64,000 nt of DNA from Chitinophaga lutea (GTDB lineage: Bacteria > Bacteroidota > Bacteroidia > Chitinophagales > Chitinophagaceae): the NCBI RefSeq assembly GCF_003813775.1, contig NZ_RPDH01000002.1, forward strand, positions 620,001-684,000, in the 5' to 3' direction. This document shows, piece by piece, positions 46,432 through 55,235 of the stretch (position 1 is its first letter; every line of letters begins with the position of its first letter). The notes under the pieces were generated by a model. That model was not told where the DNA came from. It saw only the letters and a program-made list of their open reading frames with translations, and did no database searches. Both the position numbers and the translations under genes were made by a program.

Positions 46432-47127
46432 ATGAAACAAACTATCATCCTGCTGCTATGCATGTCGTGCCTGTGCACCGCCTGCATGAAAGACGCCACC
46501 AAATACAAAGACCTGTTGCATAACAAGGAAATTGTTTACCCGGGTACGGTCAACAAATTCCGCGCATTCCCGGGAAACCTGCGGGTACGGCTGCAATGGC
46601 AGCCCAGCCCCGATCCCAGCATCACAAAATATCTCATCTACTGGAACAACAACGACGACTCTCTGTTGCTCGACGTATCCAACCGCAATACCGCGGATTC
46701 CGTGAATACCGTATTGACCGGTTTGGGGGAATACGTACAGAACTTCATACTGTATACGCTCGACGATAAGGGAAACAGGTCGATCGGCCAGTCCATTTCC
46801 GGCGTAAGGGTTTTCGGGCCTTTATTCATTTCCTCGCTGGTAAACCGGCAGATCGACGCTTCCAGGCCGCCGAAGGCGCTGAATAAATACACCTACCGGC
46901 TGTACCTCGCCAAAGCGGATACCGTTCTGAACATCAATACGCAGATCAGCTATCTCGACAGCCTCCAGCAGCCGCAAACGTTATGGGTGACTGCGAAAAC
47001 CGATTCCGTACAGCTGGAGCTTGCAAAGGCAGGCACGAAAGTGGCGCTGCGCTCCTCTTATGTGCCCGTTCACCGGGCCATCGATACCTTCAGGGTAACG
47101 TATTCAGACACGGTGACGTTGAAATAG
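46432..47127 (+). CDS. DUF4998-like lipoprotein
   Basis: 231 residues. A lipoprotein signal with Cys18 (LCTACMKD) is followed by DUF4998-like FN3 folds: AFPGNLRVRLQWQPSPDPSI and KYLIYWNNNDDS. Members occur at the end of SusC-SusD-DUF5000 operons, as here, 87 bp after the previous gene. A surface glycan-binding role is likely but unproven. Confidence 0.8.
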   Translation: MKQTIILLLCMSCLCTACMKDATKYKDLLHNKEIVYPGTVNKFRAFPGNLRVRLQWQPSPDPSITKYLIYWNNNDDSLLLDVSNRNTADSVNTVLTGLGEYVQNFILYTLDDKGNRSIGQSISGVRVFGPLFISSLVNRQIDASRPPKALNKYTYRLYLAKADTVLNINTQISYLDSLQQPQTLWVTAKTDSVQLELAKAGTKVALRSSYVPVHRAIDTFRVTYSDTVTLK

Positions 47128-47143
47128 GCGCACCGGTGCCACA

Positions 47144-47182
47144 AAAAAAGGCTGCATCCTCTAAATGGATGCAGCCTTTTTT
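47144..47182 (+). terminator. Terminator of the SusC operon
   Basis: A 16-bp perfect stem (AAAAAAGGCTGCATCC with GGATGCAGCCTTTTTT) with a 7-base loop. Confidence 0.92.
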
Positions 47183-47267
47183 GACTGATACGAATTTTAT
47201 TGCTTCACCTGCCCTGTCCGCCTTCAAGGCGAACAACCATCGGCCGGGTATGTTGCCTGTCAAAAAC

Positions 47268-47661
47268 GGTAAAACCACCTGGTACAGCCTGTAAGCCGGA
47301 TTCTGTGAACGTTTTGCAACGAACCGCTATCATTTATCTGCGGCGCCCATCACTGAGCGCCTGTATCTGCCTACCCTCGGTCTCGGGCGGGCAGCCCTCG
47401 AACGACCGTATACATGGCATTTCAGCACGCAAGGTTTACCCGTAATGCCGGTTACCCGGCCTTACCGTGGGCTCTTACCCCACATTTTCACCCTTTCCCC
47501 GGCTTGCGCCCGGGTGGTTATTTTCTGTGGCACTGTCTGTTCCCCCGCCTGCGCGGAGGCCCCACCCGTTAGGTGGTGCGTTGCCCTGTGCTGTCCGGAC
47601 TTTCCTACCGCCTCCGTTGCCGGAAGCAGTCGATAGCACCGCTGTACCAGGTGGCTTTACC
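47268..47661 (-). ncRNA. rnpB: RNase P RNA, bacterial class A
   Basis: The minus strand contains the conserved GGAAAGTCCGGACAGCACAG core near the 5' end, ACAGAAAA in the middle, GGGTAAGAGCCCAC and the 3' GAATCCGGCTTACAGG. A terminal helix P1 pairs 47642-47661 with 47268-47287 over 20 bp with one G-U pair, which fixes both ends. The RNA processes tRNA 5' ends with the RnpA protein. A short T5 run follows the 3' side of P1 and may terminate transcription. Confidence 0.97.
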
Positions 47662-47667
47662 GGATGG

Positions 47668-47675
47668 CAAAATTA
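47668..47675 (-). promoter_or_regulatory. -7 box of rnpB overlapping the Smr stop codon
   Basis: TAATTTTG on the minus strand is an exact TAnnTTTG. Its TAA is the stop codon of the DUF2027/Smr gene. The predicted start, about 6 nt on, coincides with the 5' end of the rnpB P1 helix (47661). Confidence 0.65.
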
Positions 47676-48689
47676 CTTAAAATAAATTTCAGTAGCCCCG
47701 TAACCATAGAAAGGATGGTACTGGTTCACGAAAAACTTCACTTCCGGCGTGGTTTTGAGGATTTCATGCACCTCATCGCGGAGTTTGCCCGTACCGATGC
47801 CGTGGATGACGATGAGTTTGTCCTGCCGTTGTGTAATCGCCAGGTCCAGCTGGTGCTGGAACTCGTTCAGCTGGATGGCCAGCATTTCGAGGTTGCTGAG
47901 GCCCTTCCATTCGCTGGTAAGTTTGTCGATATGAAGGTCTACTTCCAGTTTGGCCGTTACGGGCGTGGTGTTTTTCACCGACTGTACGGAGGTAAGGGTG
48001 CTGAGTTTTTTCTTCTCCACCGGGCTGAAGCCATAGGCGTCGGTTTCCGCGCGCAGCGGGTATTTGTCGAACAGGGTGTAATTGATCGTGGCCTGCTGTT
48101 TCTGCTGCAATTCCCCCAGCTGCTGGAACAGCTGTTTCGCCTTCACCTTCCAGGTTTTCTGGTAGGTGGCGGCCAGGGTAAGGTCGCCGTCTTTGGGCGT
48201 GAACGTGAACTCGAACCGGGGGTTGTCGTTCAGCTGGTCAAAATCCAGGTCGGCCAGGTAGGTATGCTGGAAAGGATGGATTTCCTGTTTCAGCTCCAGG
48301 AACAGGGTGTTGTTCAGCCAGATTTCGAAATGGAAGCCGAATATTTTGTTGGTTTCGTTGAGCAGGTGGAATTTGAGGGTAGACACCACTTCGTCGTAGC
48401 CGTCCGATTCGAAAACCGGCAGCATGGTCAGGAACATGCCTTTTTCGGGCCTTTGCGGACCGGAAGGTCGTTCCCGGCGTATTTCCTCACCCGGCGTCCT
48501 TTGTTTGGGCAAAGGGGCCTTTTTCTGGGTAAAGCGGTGAAAATAAGGGAAATCAATCTGGTCGAGGTACACCGGGAAGCTGGTGCCGCCCACTTCCACC
48601 ATCACCATTTTATCGTTGATGATATCCACCACCGTTCCTTCTTCCTTGGAATGGAGCATCAGGATCTTATCGCCTACTGTATATTTCAT
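47673..48689 (-). CDS. DUF2027/Smr-domain protein
   Basis: 338 residues from the ATG at 48689 (MKYTVGDKI); an in-frame TTG three codons earlier falls inside the promoter box. The N-terminal 60 residues are a KOW-like small barrel (VGDKILMLHSKEEGTVVDI), the middle is a DUF2027 beta-rich domain, and the C-terminus is an Smr domain: VDLHIDKL (about 250) and IHGIGTGKLRDEVHEIL. Smr domains cut or bind nucleic acids, as in MutS2. The exact role is unknown. rnpB starts 11 bp after its stop. Confidence 0.88.
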   Translation of the reverse strand: MKYTVGDKILMLHSKEEGTVVDIINDKMVMVEVGGTSFPVYLDQIDFPYFHRFTQKKAPLPKQRTPGEEIRRERPSGPQRPEKGMFLTMLPVFESDGYDEVVSTLKFHLLNETNKIFGFHFEIWLNNTLFLELKQEIHPFQHTYLADLDFDQLNDNPRFEFTFTPKDGDLTLAATYQKTWKVKAKQLFQQLGELQQKQQATINYTLFDKYPLRAETDAYGFSPVEKKKLSTLTSVQSVKNTTPVTAKLEVDLHIDKLTSEWKGLSNLEMLAIQLNEFQHQLDLAITQRQDKLIVIHGIGTGKLRDEVHEILKTTPEVKFFVNQYHPFYGYGATEIYFK

Positions 48690-48695
48690 AGCAGG

Positions 48696-48703
48696 CAAAA
48701 TTA
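48696..48703 (-). promoter_or_regulatory. -7 box (TAATTTTG) of the DUF2027/Smr gene
   Basis: An exact TAnnTTTG on the minus strand ends 6 nt before the ATG at 48689, so the transcript would have almost no leader. Confidence 0.55.
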
Positions 48704-48761
48704 GTATTAATTGGAGTATGTTATACCGGCGCGCCGCCGGGAATTTTGGGAACGGAAGCGG

Positions 48762-49211
48762 CTATGCTTCTTTTTTCTCCGGGTGCCGCCGCATGTATTC
48801 ATCCACGGAAATGGGCCCGCTGCCTTCCACGAGGAAGAAACACAGCAGGAACAATACGACCAGCGATAGTATCATTTCGGAATGTACGGCAAAAAGATTG
48901 GTGGAAGAACCTACAAAAAATACCGCCCCGATCAGGATGGGCAGGTTGGCGATCACGCCTACACGGGTGAGCAGCCCCAGGGTGATAAAAAGACCGCCTA
49001 CGAAGTGGGCGAAAACGATGATATGAGCCAGCCAGAAAGACATTGCCGTGAGGAAGGGATACCGGTCGATTTGCGCCGTCAGCAGGTCAATGTTATTGAC
49101 GAACTGTACACCTTTCCATATAAGAACGAGGCCCAGCAAGATTCTCAAGCCATCGATCCATTTAGGATGATGCGTATCACCCCAGCGTTCTATACGATTC
49201 ACGAGGTTCAT
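48762..49211 (-). CDS. DoxX-family membrane protein
   Basis: 149 residues with four hydrophobic segments: GLRILLGLVLIWKGVQFV, IVFAHFVGGLFITLGLLTRV, LPILIGAVFFVG and LSLVVLFLLCFFLVEG. This is the DoxX pattern; members are linked to thiosulfate:quinone oxidoreductases or oxidative stress, but function here is unknown. It follows the amino-acid permease after a terminator and so has its own promoter. Confidence 0.85.
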   Translation of the reverse strand: MNLVNRIERWGDTHHPKWIDGLRILLGLVLIWKGVQFVNNIDLLTAQIDRYPFLTAMSFWLAHIIVFAHFVGGLFITLGLLTRVGVIANLPILIGAVFFVGSSTNLFAVHSEMILSLVVLFLLCFFLVEGSGPISVDEYMRRHPEKKEA

Positions 49212-49274
49212 AACGGTAGTTTTTAAGTTATCAAAGAGCGGTGTTACTGTAAGTTACGAAGATTTTCCCCCAAC

Positions 49275-49302
49275 AAAAAATCCCGGTTGCCCGGGATTTT
49301 CG
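49275..49302 (-). terminator. Terminator after the amino-acid permease
   Basis: A 10-bp stem (AAAATCCCGG with CCGGGATTTT), 4-base loop and, read on the minus strand, a T6 run. Confidence 0.88.
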
Positions 49303-49311
49303 TGTATCTGG

Positions 49312-50976
49312 TCAGGATTGTTTCGCGAGTTTGCTCTTCCAGTAACCGTAGAGGAAATAAACGATCAGCCCCGCTCCCATCCATCCGAAGAACACCACCC
49401 AGCTGCGCACGGGAATTTCGATCATCAGGTACAAACAGCAGAGCATGCCCAGCACGGGAATGAGGGAATACCGCTTCACCGCCGTAGCCACGGTAATGAG
49501 GGCCGTCAGTATCAAAAAGATGAGGAACAGGACGCGCTCATGGGCGATGGTAGAGATGTTGACGAAGGTATCGCTGATCTTGTCGCGGAAAAAAAAGCAG
49601 AATATCAGGAACAGCGCCGGTACGATGAAACGCCCGTCGACGTACGGGAGGTTGAACTTCTTGGTGCCGGGCTCTGCCTTCGGCAGCAGCAATACGCCGC
49701 CGCATACCAGCACAAAGGCGAACAGGGTGCCGATGCTGGTGAGGTCGGTCACAATGCCGCTTTCCACGAACAGCGAGGGAATGGCCACGATGAAACCGGT
49801 CACGATGGTGGAAAATCCGGGCGTGTGGTATTTGGGATGCACTTTGGCGAACTTCTTCGGCAGCAGCCCGTCGCGGCTCATGCTCATCCAGATGCGGGGC
49901 TGCCCGATCTGGAACACGAGGATCACGCTGGTAGCGGCTACCACGGCGCTGATGGAGATCACATAGCCTATCTTTTCCATCTGCAGCTTATCGAATACGT
50001 ATGCCAGCGGATCGGAAATGTGATTGAACTCGGAATAGTTCACCATGCCCGTGATCACGAGCGTCACCACAACATAGATCACGGTACAGATGATCAGGGA
50101 GTAGATCATGGCGCGGGGCATGTCGCGCTGCGGGTTGGCGCTTTCCTCCGCGGTGGTGGAAATCGCATCAAACCCGATATACGCAAAAAACACCGACGAT
50201 ACGCCTTTGAGCACGCCTTCGAATTTATTGGGCATGAAGGGCGTCCAGTTATCGGTATTGATATAAAACACGCCGATGAGTATCACCACCAGCAGCACCA
50301 CGATCTTCAGGCCCACCATGGCGTTGGCGCTGCGCTTGCTTTCGCTGATGCCCACGTACGCCACGATGGTGATGAGCACCACGATGAGGAATGCGGGCAC
50401 GTTCAGGATCACACGCCAGTTACCGAGCATGGGCGCGGTGGCGTAGGCCATCTGATCCACGGCCGTATTGTTTTTCACCGCCAGTTCGTAGGCGGCTTTG
50501 GCGGTCTGGTAGTCCGTAGTGAGCCAGGCGGGCAGATGCACGTTCATCCCCTCCAGCACGTTGTTAAAATAACTGCTCCAGGAAATAGCCACCACGATGT
50601 TGCCGATGGAATATTCGAGGATGAGCGCCCAGCCGATGATCCAGGCGGCCAGCTCCCCGAAGGTCACGTACGAATACGTATAGGCGCTGCCGGCTACGGG
50701 CACCCGCGAAGCGAACTCGGCATAACAGAGCGCGGTAAAGCCGCAGGTGACGGCGGTCAGAATAAAGAGGAAAATCACCCCTGGGCCGCCGTTGTAAGCA
50801 GCCTGGCCGATCGTCGAAAAGATACCGGCGCCGATCACGGCCGCCACCCCCATTAACGTGAGGTCGCGCACGTTCAGCACCTTTCTCAGCCCGCCGCCGT
50901 GCGCGTCGGAAGCACCCTCCCGGGCGTCGTTCATGATAGCGGCCAGTGACTTTTTCCTGAAAAGCGAATTAGACAT
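49312..50976 (-). CDS. APC-superfamily amino-acid permease
   Basis: 554 residues with about 12-14 hydrophobic segments. The family's first helix GVAAVIGAGIFSTIGQAA (about 43-60) and VFFAYIGFDAISTTAEESANP (around 270) with the conserved E-S-A-N-P are present, as in cationic amino-acid transporters (CAT/YfnA type). It should import amino acids by proton or cation symport. Its upstream gap of 66 bp carries a direct repeat. The C-terminal 60 residues add extra hydrophobic spans, as in CAT-type members. Confidence 0.93.
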   Translation of the reverse strand: MSNSLFRKKSLAAIMNDAREGASDAHGGGLRKVLNVRDLTLMGVAAVIGAGIFSTIGQAAYNGGPGVIFLFILTAVTCGFTALCYAEFASRVPVAGSAYTYSYVTFGELAAWIIGWALILEYSIGNIVVAISWSSYFNNVLEGMNVHLPAWLTTDYQTAKAAYELAVKNNTAVDQMAYATAPMLGNWRVILNVPAFLIVVLITIVAYVGISESKRSANAMVGLKIVVLLVVILIGVFYINTDNWTPFMPNKFEGVLKGVSSVFFAYIGFDAISTTAEESANPQRDMPRAMIYSLIICTVIYVVVTLVITGMVNYSEFNHISDPLAYVFDKLQMEKIGYVISISAVVAATSVILVFQIGQPRIWMSMSRDGLLPKKFAKVHPKYHTPGFSTIVTGFIVAIPSLFVESGIVTDLTSIGTLFAFVLVCGGVLLLPKAEPGTKKFNLPYVDGRFIVPALFLIFCFFFRDKISDTFVNISTIAHERVLFLIFLILTALITVATAVKRYSLIPVLGMLCCLYLMIEIPVRSWVVFFGWMGAGLIVYFLYGYWKSKLAKQS

Positions 50977-50989
50977 CAGTCGTAGTTAT

Positions 50990-51015
50990 AGGTTGATATT
51001 AAACAGGTTGATATT
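50990..51015 (-). repeat. Direct repeat AGGTTGATATT upstream of the permease
   Basis: AGGTTGATATT occurs at 50990-51000 and 51005-51015, 15 bp apart, beginning 14 bp upstream of the permease ATG. It could be an operator; TATATTTA just upstream (minus strand) is one base off a -7 box. Confidence 0.55.
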
Positions 51016-51042
51016 GCAATTAAATATAAGACTTCTATCGGA

Positions 51043-52014
51043 TCAATGCTGCCGGGTTAAAAGAAAACCGGCGAGATCCTTGAGCGGTTCCTTGCGGGCG
51101 GACAATACGGCGATGGCGTCGAGGTGCTCGTAGGCGGCCTGGCTGAAACGTTCTTTTTCTTTTTCAGCCCATTCGTCCACACGGCAGTCGTGGAACACCT
51201 GCAGCACTTCCGCCACTTTATTGTCCGGGTTGGTATCCATCAGCTGGTGCAGGTGCGCTTTCTGTGCGGGGGAGCACAGTTCCAGCGCCTTGAGCAGCAG
51301 GAATGTTTTTTTGTTGATGAGGATGTCGCCGCCCTGCTGTTTGCCGAATTTCTCCGGGTCGCCGAAGGCGTCGAGGTAATCGTCCTGTATCTGGAAAGCG
51401 ATACCGACGTTTTTACCGAACTCGTACAGATGATGCTGGTTGCCTTCGCTGCCCCCGCCGATGATGGCGCCGAGCTGGAGACTGGCGGCCAGCAGCACGG
51501 AGGTTTTCAGGGCGATCATGTTCACATAGTCCGCATAGTTCACCTGCTCCGGCAGCATCTGCTCCAGGTCCATATCCAGCTGCTGCCCTTCGCATACTTC
51601 GCGGGCGGCTTTGTTGAATACGTTCACGAGTTTCTGGCGGGTTTTGCTGTTGATTTTGTTCAGGTATTCGTAGCAGTGGATCAGCATCACGTCGCCGGCC
51701 AGGATGGCGGCGGCATCATTATATTTGGTATGCACGGTAGGCATGCCCCTGCGGAGGGGCGCCTTGTCCATGATATCGTCGTGTATCAAGGTAAAATTAT
51801 GGAACAGCTCGATGGCGTTGGCGGCATTGTAAGCGTCGGGATGCAGCTCATCAAACAGTTCATTGCCCAGCAGGCACAATACGGGTCTCACCCTTTTACC
51901 ACCGATGCCCAGGATGTATTGCGCCGGGTCGTATAAGTTGGCAGGTTTTTCCGGGAATTGTCTTTTTCCAAATTGTTGTTCGAACTTTTCCAGTAACTCT
52001 TTAAATGAATGCAT
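51043..52014 (-). CDS. Trans-polyprenyl diphosphate synthase
   Basis: 323 residues. It condenses isopentenyl diphosphate with allylic diphosphates. Both aspartate-rich motifs are present: LIHDDIMDKAPLRRG (FARM) and FQIQDDYLDAFGD (SARM), with GGKRVRPVL upstream. The first motif's spacing is that of a medium-chain farnesyl/geranylgeranyl-type enzyme; chain length cannot be set by eye. It is the last gene of the lpxK-rnr-synthase group, 16 bp after rnr. Confidence 0.95.
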   Translation of the reverse strand: MHSFKELLEKFEQQFGKRQFPEKPANLYDPAQYILGIGGKRVRPVLCLLGNELFDELHPDAYNAANAIELFHNFTLIHDDIMDKAPLRRGMPTVHTKYNDAAAILAGDVMLIHCYEYLNKINSKTRQKLVNVFNKAAREVCEGQQLDMDLEQMLPEQVNYADYVNMIALKTSVLLAASLQLGAIIGGGSEGNQHHLYEFGKNVGIAFQIQDDYLDAFGDPEKFGKQQGGDILINKKTFLLLKALELCSPAQKAHLHQLMDTNPDNKVAEVLQVFHDCRVDEWAEKEKERFSQAAYEHLDAIAVLSARKEPLKDLAGFLLTRQH

Positions 52015-52030
52015 GATAGCGGCTTATGGT

Positions 52031-54133
52031 TTACTTCTTTTTCTTCTTCCCTTTTGATTTGTCTGTTTTCGCCCCTTCGCGGCTGCCGGCCGGTTTGCGG
52101 CTTCCCTTTTTCGCGGCCCCGCCCCTGCGGTCCTCGCCGCGGGCTTTTGTTTTGGGCCGCGCGGCCGGTTTACGGACGGTGGTGGTATCATCGAGATCTT
52201 CTATCAGGTCGTAATCGAGCTGGCGTTTGGCCAGGTTGCCGGCTACCACGCGGATGGTCACCTTGTCGCCGATACGGATCTTGCGGCCGGTCTGCTGGCC
52301 CACGAGCGCATAGTCGGTCTCCGAATGCCGGAACTCTTCGTTCATGTTATGGATGCTCACCAGGCCTTCGCACTTGGTATCCACGGTTTCCACCCAGAAC
52401 CCGAAATGCGCCACGCCGCTCACCACACCGTCGAACGTATCGCCGATGAACTGCTGCATGTATTCCACCTGCTTGTATTTGTTGCCCGCCCGTTCGGCTT
52501 CCATGGCCTTGCGTTCCATGTCTGACGAGTGTTTGCAGCGTTTCTCGAGCAGCTTGTCCGGCTTCACCTCACCGGCAAGGCACTGTTCCAGGATGCGATG
52601 CACCAGTACGTCAGGGTACCGGCGGATGGGCGATGTAAAGTGGCAATAATACGTAAAACCCAAACCATAGTGCCCGATATTTTCGGTGGTGTATACGGCC
52701 TTGGCCATGGTGCGGATGCCCAGCGTTTCCAGCACGTGCTGTTCGGGCTTGCCCTGCACCAGCTGCAGCATTTTATTGAAAGAGGTCGCAATGCTCTCGG
52801 GCGTGTTCACATCGAACTTGTACCCGAACTTGTTGGCGAACACGGCGAACACGTGCATCTTTTCTTCGTCCGGCGTATCATGCACGCGGTACGGGAACGG
52901 CACGGGCTGTTTATTGACTTTCTGTTTGCTGACATACTCCGCAACGGTGCGGTTGGCCAGCAGCATGAATTCCTCGATCAGTTGATGCGCTTCCTTGCTT
53001 TCCTTCACCACAACGCCGATGGGCTTGCCGTGTTCGTCGAGGCGGAAGCGTACTTCCTGCGACGAAAAGTTGATGGCCCCTTCCTTGAAGCGTTTTTTGC
53101 GCATGGTCTGCGCCAGGTTGTTGAGCAGCAGCACCTCGCCGTCGTACGGGCCTTCGCCGCTTTCGATGATGTCCTGCACCTCTTCATAAGTGAAGCGGTG
53201 CGCGGAATGGATCACGGTGCGGCCGAGCCAGAACTGTTTCACCACCGCCTTTTCGTCCATCTGGAACACGGCGGAGAAAGTGAGTTTGTCTTCATGCGGG
53301 CGGAGCGAACAAAGCTCGTTCGATATTTTTTCGGGGAGCATGGGCAACACCCTGTCCGGCAGGTACACGGAGGTAGCGCGGCGGTCCGCTTCCTTGTCGA
53401 GCGCGGTGCCGGGCAGCACGTACTGGCTTACATCGGCGATGTGCACCCCTATTTCGTACAAACCGTTTTTGAGTTTGCGGATAGAAAGGGCATCGTCGAA
53501 GTCTTTGGCGTCTACCGGGTCGATGGTGAAGGTGAGGATTTTGCGGAAATCTTTCCGCTGGCTGATTTCCTTCTCGGTGATCTCCTCCTTGATGGCGGCC
53601 AGTTCTTCCAGCACTTCGTCGGGGAATTGGAGCGGGAATCCGCTTTCGATGAGGATTTCCTTCATGGCCAGGTCGTTCGTATCGCTGGCGTCGAGGATTT
53701 CCACGATCTCGCCCACCGGCTTGCGTGTTTTTTCGCCCCAGGCCACGATGCGGACCACGGCTTTATCGCCGTCTTTGGCGCCTTTAAGGGAGTTTTCTGG
53801 GATATAGATATCGGGCAGGAAGGCCCCTTTTTCAGGCACCAGGAAAGCAAAGGTTTTGCTGAGCTGGATGGTGCCGGTGAATTCCGTTTTTTTGCGTTTC
53901 AGCACGTCTGTCACAAATCCTTCCATGCGGCCGACGTTTCTGCCCTGGTGGATAACGTCCACCAGCACCTCGTCGCCGTCCAGCGCCGTGTTGAGATTTT
54001 TCTGTTTTACCAGGATGTCGCTGGTGAGCCCTTCGACGGCCACAAACGCCATCCCGGAGCGGGTTACGTCTACAATGCCTTTATATGTTTTTTTCTGGCT
54101 GCTGTCTTTCTTCGGTTTTTTCTTCTTTGTCAT
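52031..54133 (-). CDS. rnr: Ribonuclease R
   Basis: 700 residues from the ATG at 54133 (MTKKKKPKKD). It degrades structured RNA 3' to 5'. Cold-shock domains (about 20-190) precede the RNB domain with its active-site aspartates in IDPVDAKDFDDAL and HIADVSQYV, RRYPDVLVHR near the end of RNB, and an S1 domain (VSGVAHFGFWVE). A basic tail (GKKKKK) closes the protein. lpxK ends 10 bp upstream on the same strand. Confidence 0.95.
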   Translation of the reverse strand: MTKKKKPKKDSSQKKTYKGIVDVTRSGMAFVAVEGLTSDILVKQKNLNTALDGDEVLVDVIHQGRNVGRMEGFVTDVLKRKKTEFTGTIQLSKTFAFLVPEKGAFLPDIYIPENSLKGAKDGDKAVVRIVAWGEKTRKPVGEIVEILDASDTNDLAMKEILIESGFPLQFPDEVLEELAAIKEEITEKEISQRKDFRKILTFTIDPVDAKDFDDALSIRKLKNGLYEIGVHIADVSQYVLPGTALDKEADRRATSVYLPDRVLPMLPEKISNELCSLRPHEDKLTFSAVFQMDEKAVVKQFWLGRTVIHSAHRFTYEEVQDIIESGEGPYDGEVLLLNNLAQTMRKKRFKEGAINFSSQEVRFRLDEHGKPIGVVVKESKEAHQLIEEFMLLANRTVAEYVSKQKVNKQPVPFPYRVHDTPDEEKMHVFAVFANKFGYKFDVNTPESIATSFNKMLQLVQGKPEQHVLETLGIRTMAKAVYTTENIGHYGLGFTYYCHFTSPIRRYPDVLVHRILEQCLAGEVKPDKLLEKRCKHSSDMERKAMEAERAGNKYKQVEYMQQFIGDTFDGVVSGVAHFGFWVETVDTKCEGLVSIHNMNEEFRHSETDYALVGQQTGRKIRIGDKVTIRVVAGNLAKRQLDYDLIEDLDDTTTVRKPAARPKTKARGEDRRGGAAKKGSRKPAGSREGAKTDKSKGKKKKK

Positions 54134-54143
54134 TGATATGATT

Positions 54144-55217
54144 TTAGGGTGCTGCACCAGCCGCAATTGCTTCCGCTACATAATCAAAAATATGACTATT
54201 AAACGAACCGGCCGCGTCGAACAGGAAGCCGACCTCCACGGGCAGCACCATAAAAGGCAGCTGCATCGCCGTTATCCGTTCCTGCAACAGCTGCAGGCGA
54301 ACGGCGTCTTTTTCCGTGGTGATGATCACTTTCCGTGCGCCGTCCAGTTGCTCCAGCTCCAGTTTCATTTTATCCAGGTCTTTCTGGGTATAGTAATAAT
54401 GATCCGGGAATGCGAGCAGGTGCACGTTTGAATGCTTTTGCAGCAAATGCTGTACCATCGGCTCCGGCCGGGCGATGCCGCAGGCCACGAGCATGGCTGT
54501 ATCCCGCGCCGGCTGCACCGGGCCGCCGGGCAGCAGGGGGTACGGTTCGCCGTACTGCAAAGTGGTGAAATAGACCTGCTGGTGTGGCAGCGGGGCTATT
54601 TCGCGTTCTATCGTTTCTTTTTCGGCCCGGGCCAGTGTGGCCGGGCATTTGGATACGATGATGATATCGGCCCGGTGATAGCCCTTCCTGCCCTCGCGCA
54701 GGCGCCCGACGGGCACCACATGATCGCGGGTGAACAGGCGGCTGTAATCGGTGACCATAATGTTCAGGCCGGGTTTGATGGAGCGGTGCTGAAAGGCGTC
54801 GTCGAGCAATATAACGGCCGTTTCGGGCTCGTCGCCCAGCAGTTGCGGCACGGCCAGCATGCGCTCTTCCCCCACGCACACCTTCACGTCCGGGAACTTC
54901 CGGTGGAACTGCATGGGCTCGTCGCCGATGTCGGCCGCCGTGCTTTGCGGCCCGGCCAGCAGATAACCTTTCGTTTTACGGTTGTACCCGCGGCTGAGGG
55001 TGGCCGTTTTATAGTGGTCTTTCAGCAGGCGGATAAGATATTCCACGTGGGGGGTTTTACCGGTGCCGCCTACCGACAGGTTGCCGACGGCGATCACGGG
55101 GAGGTCGAATTCCACCGACGTCAGCACCCCGTTATCGTACAGGCGGTTCCGTATCCACAACACCAGGCCGTACAGGAGGGAAAAAGGGTATAAAAGATAA
55201 CTGAGATATTGCCACAC
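54144..55217 (-). CDS. lpxK: Tetraacyldisaccharide 4'-kinase
   Basis: 357 residues. It phosphorylates the 4' position of the lipid A precursor at the inner membrane. An N-terminal membrane-associated helix (YLLYPFSLLYGLVLWIRN) precedes the P-loop VGNLSVGGTGKTPHVEYL (about 44-61); DDAFQHR and DYSRLFTRDHVVPVGRLRE follow. It lies between the formyl-THF ligase (18 bp) and rnr (10 bp) on the same strand. Confidence 0.96.
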   Translation of the reverse strand: MWQYLSYLLYPFSLLYGLVLWIRNRLYDNGVLTSVEFDLPVIAVGNLSVGGTGKTPHVEYLIRLLKDHYKTATLSRGYNRKTKGYLLAGPQSTAADIGDEPMQFHRKFPDVKVCVGEERMLAVPQLLGDEPETAVILLDDAFQHRSIKPGLNIMVTDYSRLFTRDHVVPVGRLREGRKGYHRADIIIVSKCPATLARAEKETIEREIAPLPHQQVYFTTLQYGEPYPLLPGGPVQPARDTAMLVACGIARPEPMVQHLLQKHSNVHLLAFPDHYYYTQKDLDKMKLELEQLDGARKVIITTEKDAVRLQLLQERITAMQLPFMVLPVEVGFLFDAAGSFNSHIFDYVAEAIAAGAAP

Positions 55218-55235
55218 AGGGTTTGTCTTTTGTTG

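Noticed and set aside
49318..50856. 512-residue plus-strand ORF opposite the amino-acid permease
   Set aside because: It is His- and Asp-rich as expected for an antisense reading of membrane-protein codons, while the minus strand has clear APC motifs.
52529..54136. 535-residue plus-strand ORF opposite rnr
   Set aside because: The minus strand carries unmistakable RNase R motifs; the antisense ORF is a composition effect.
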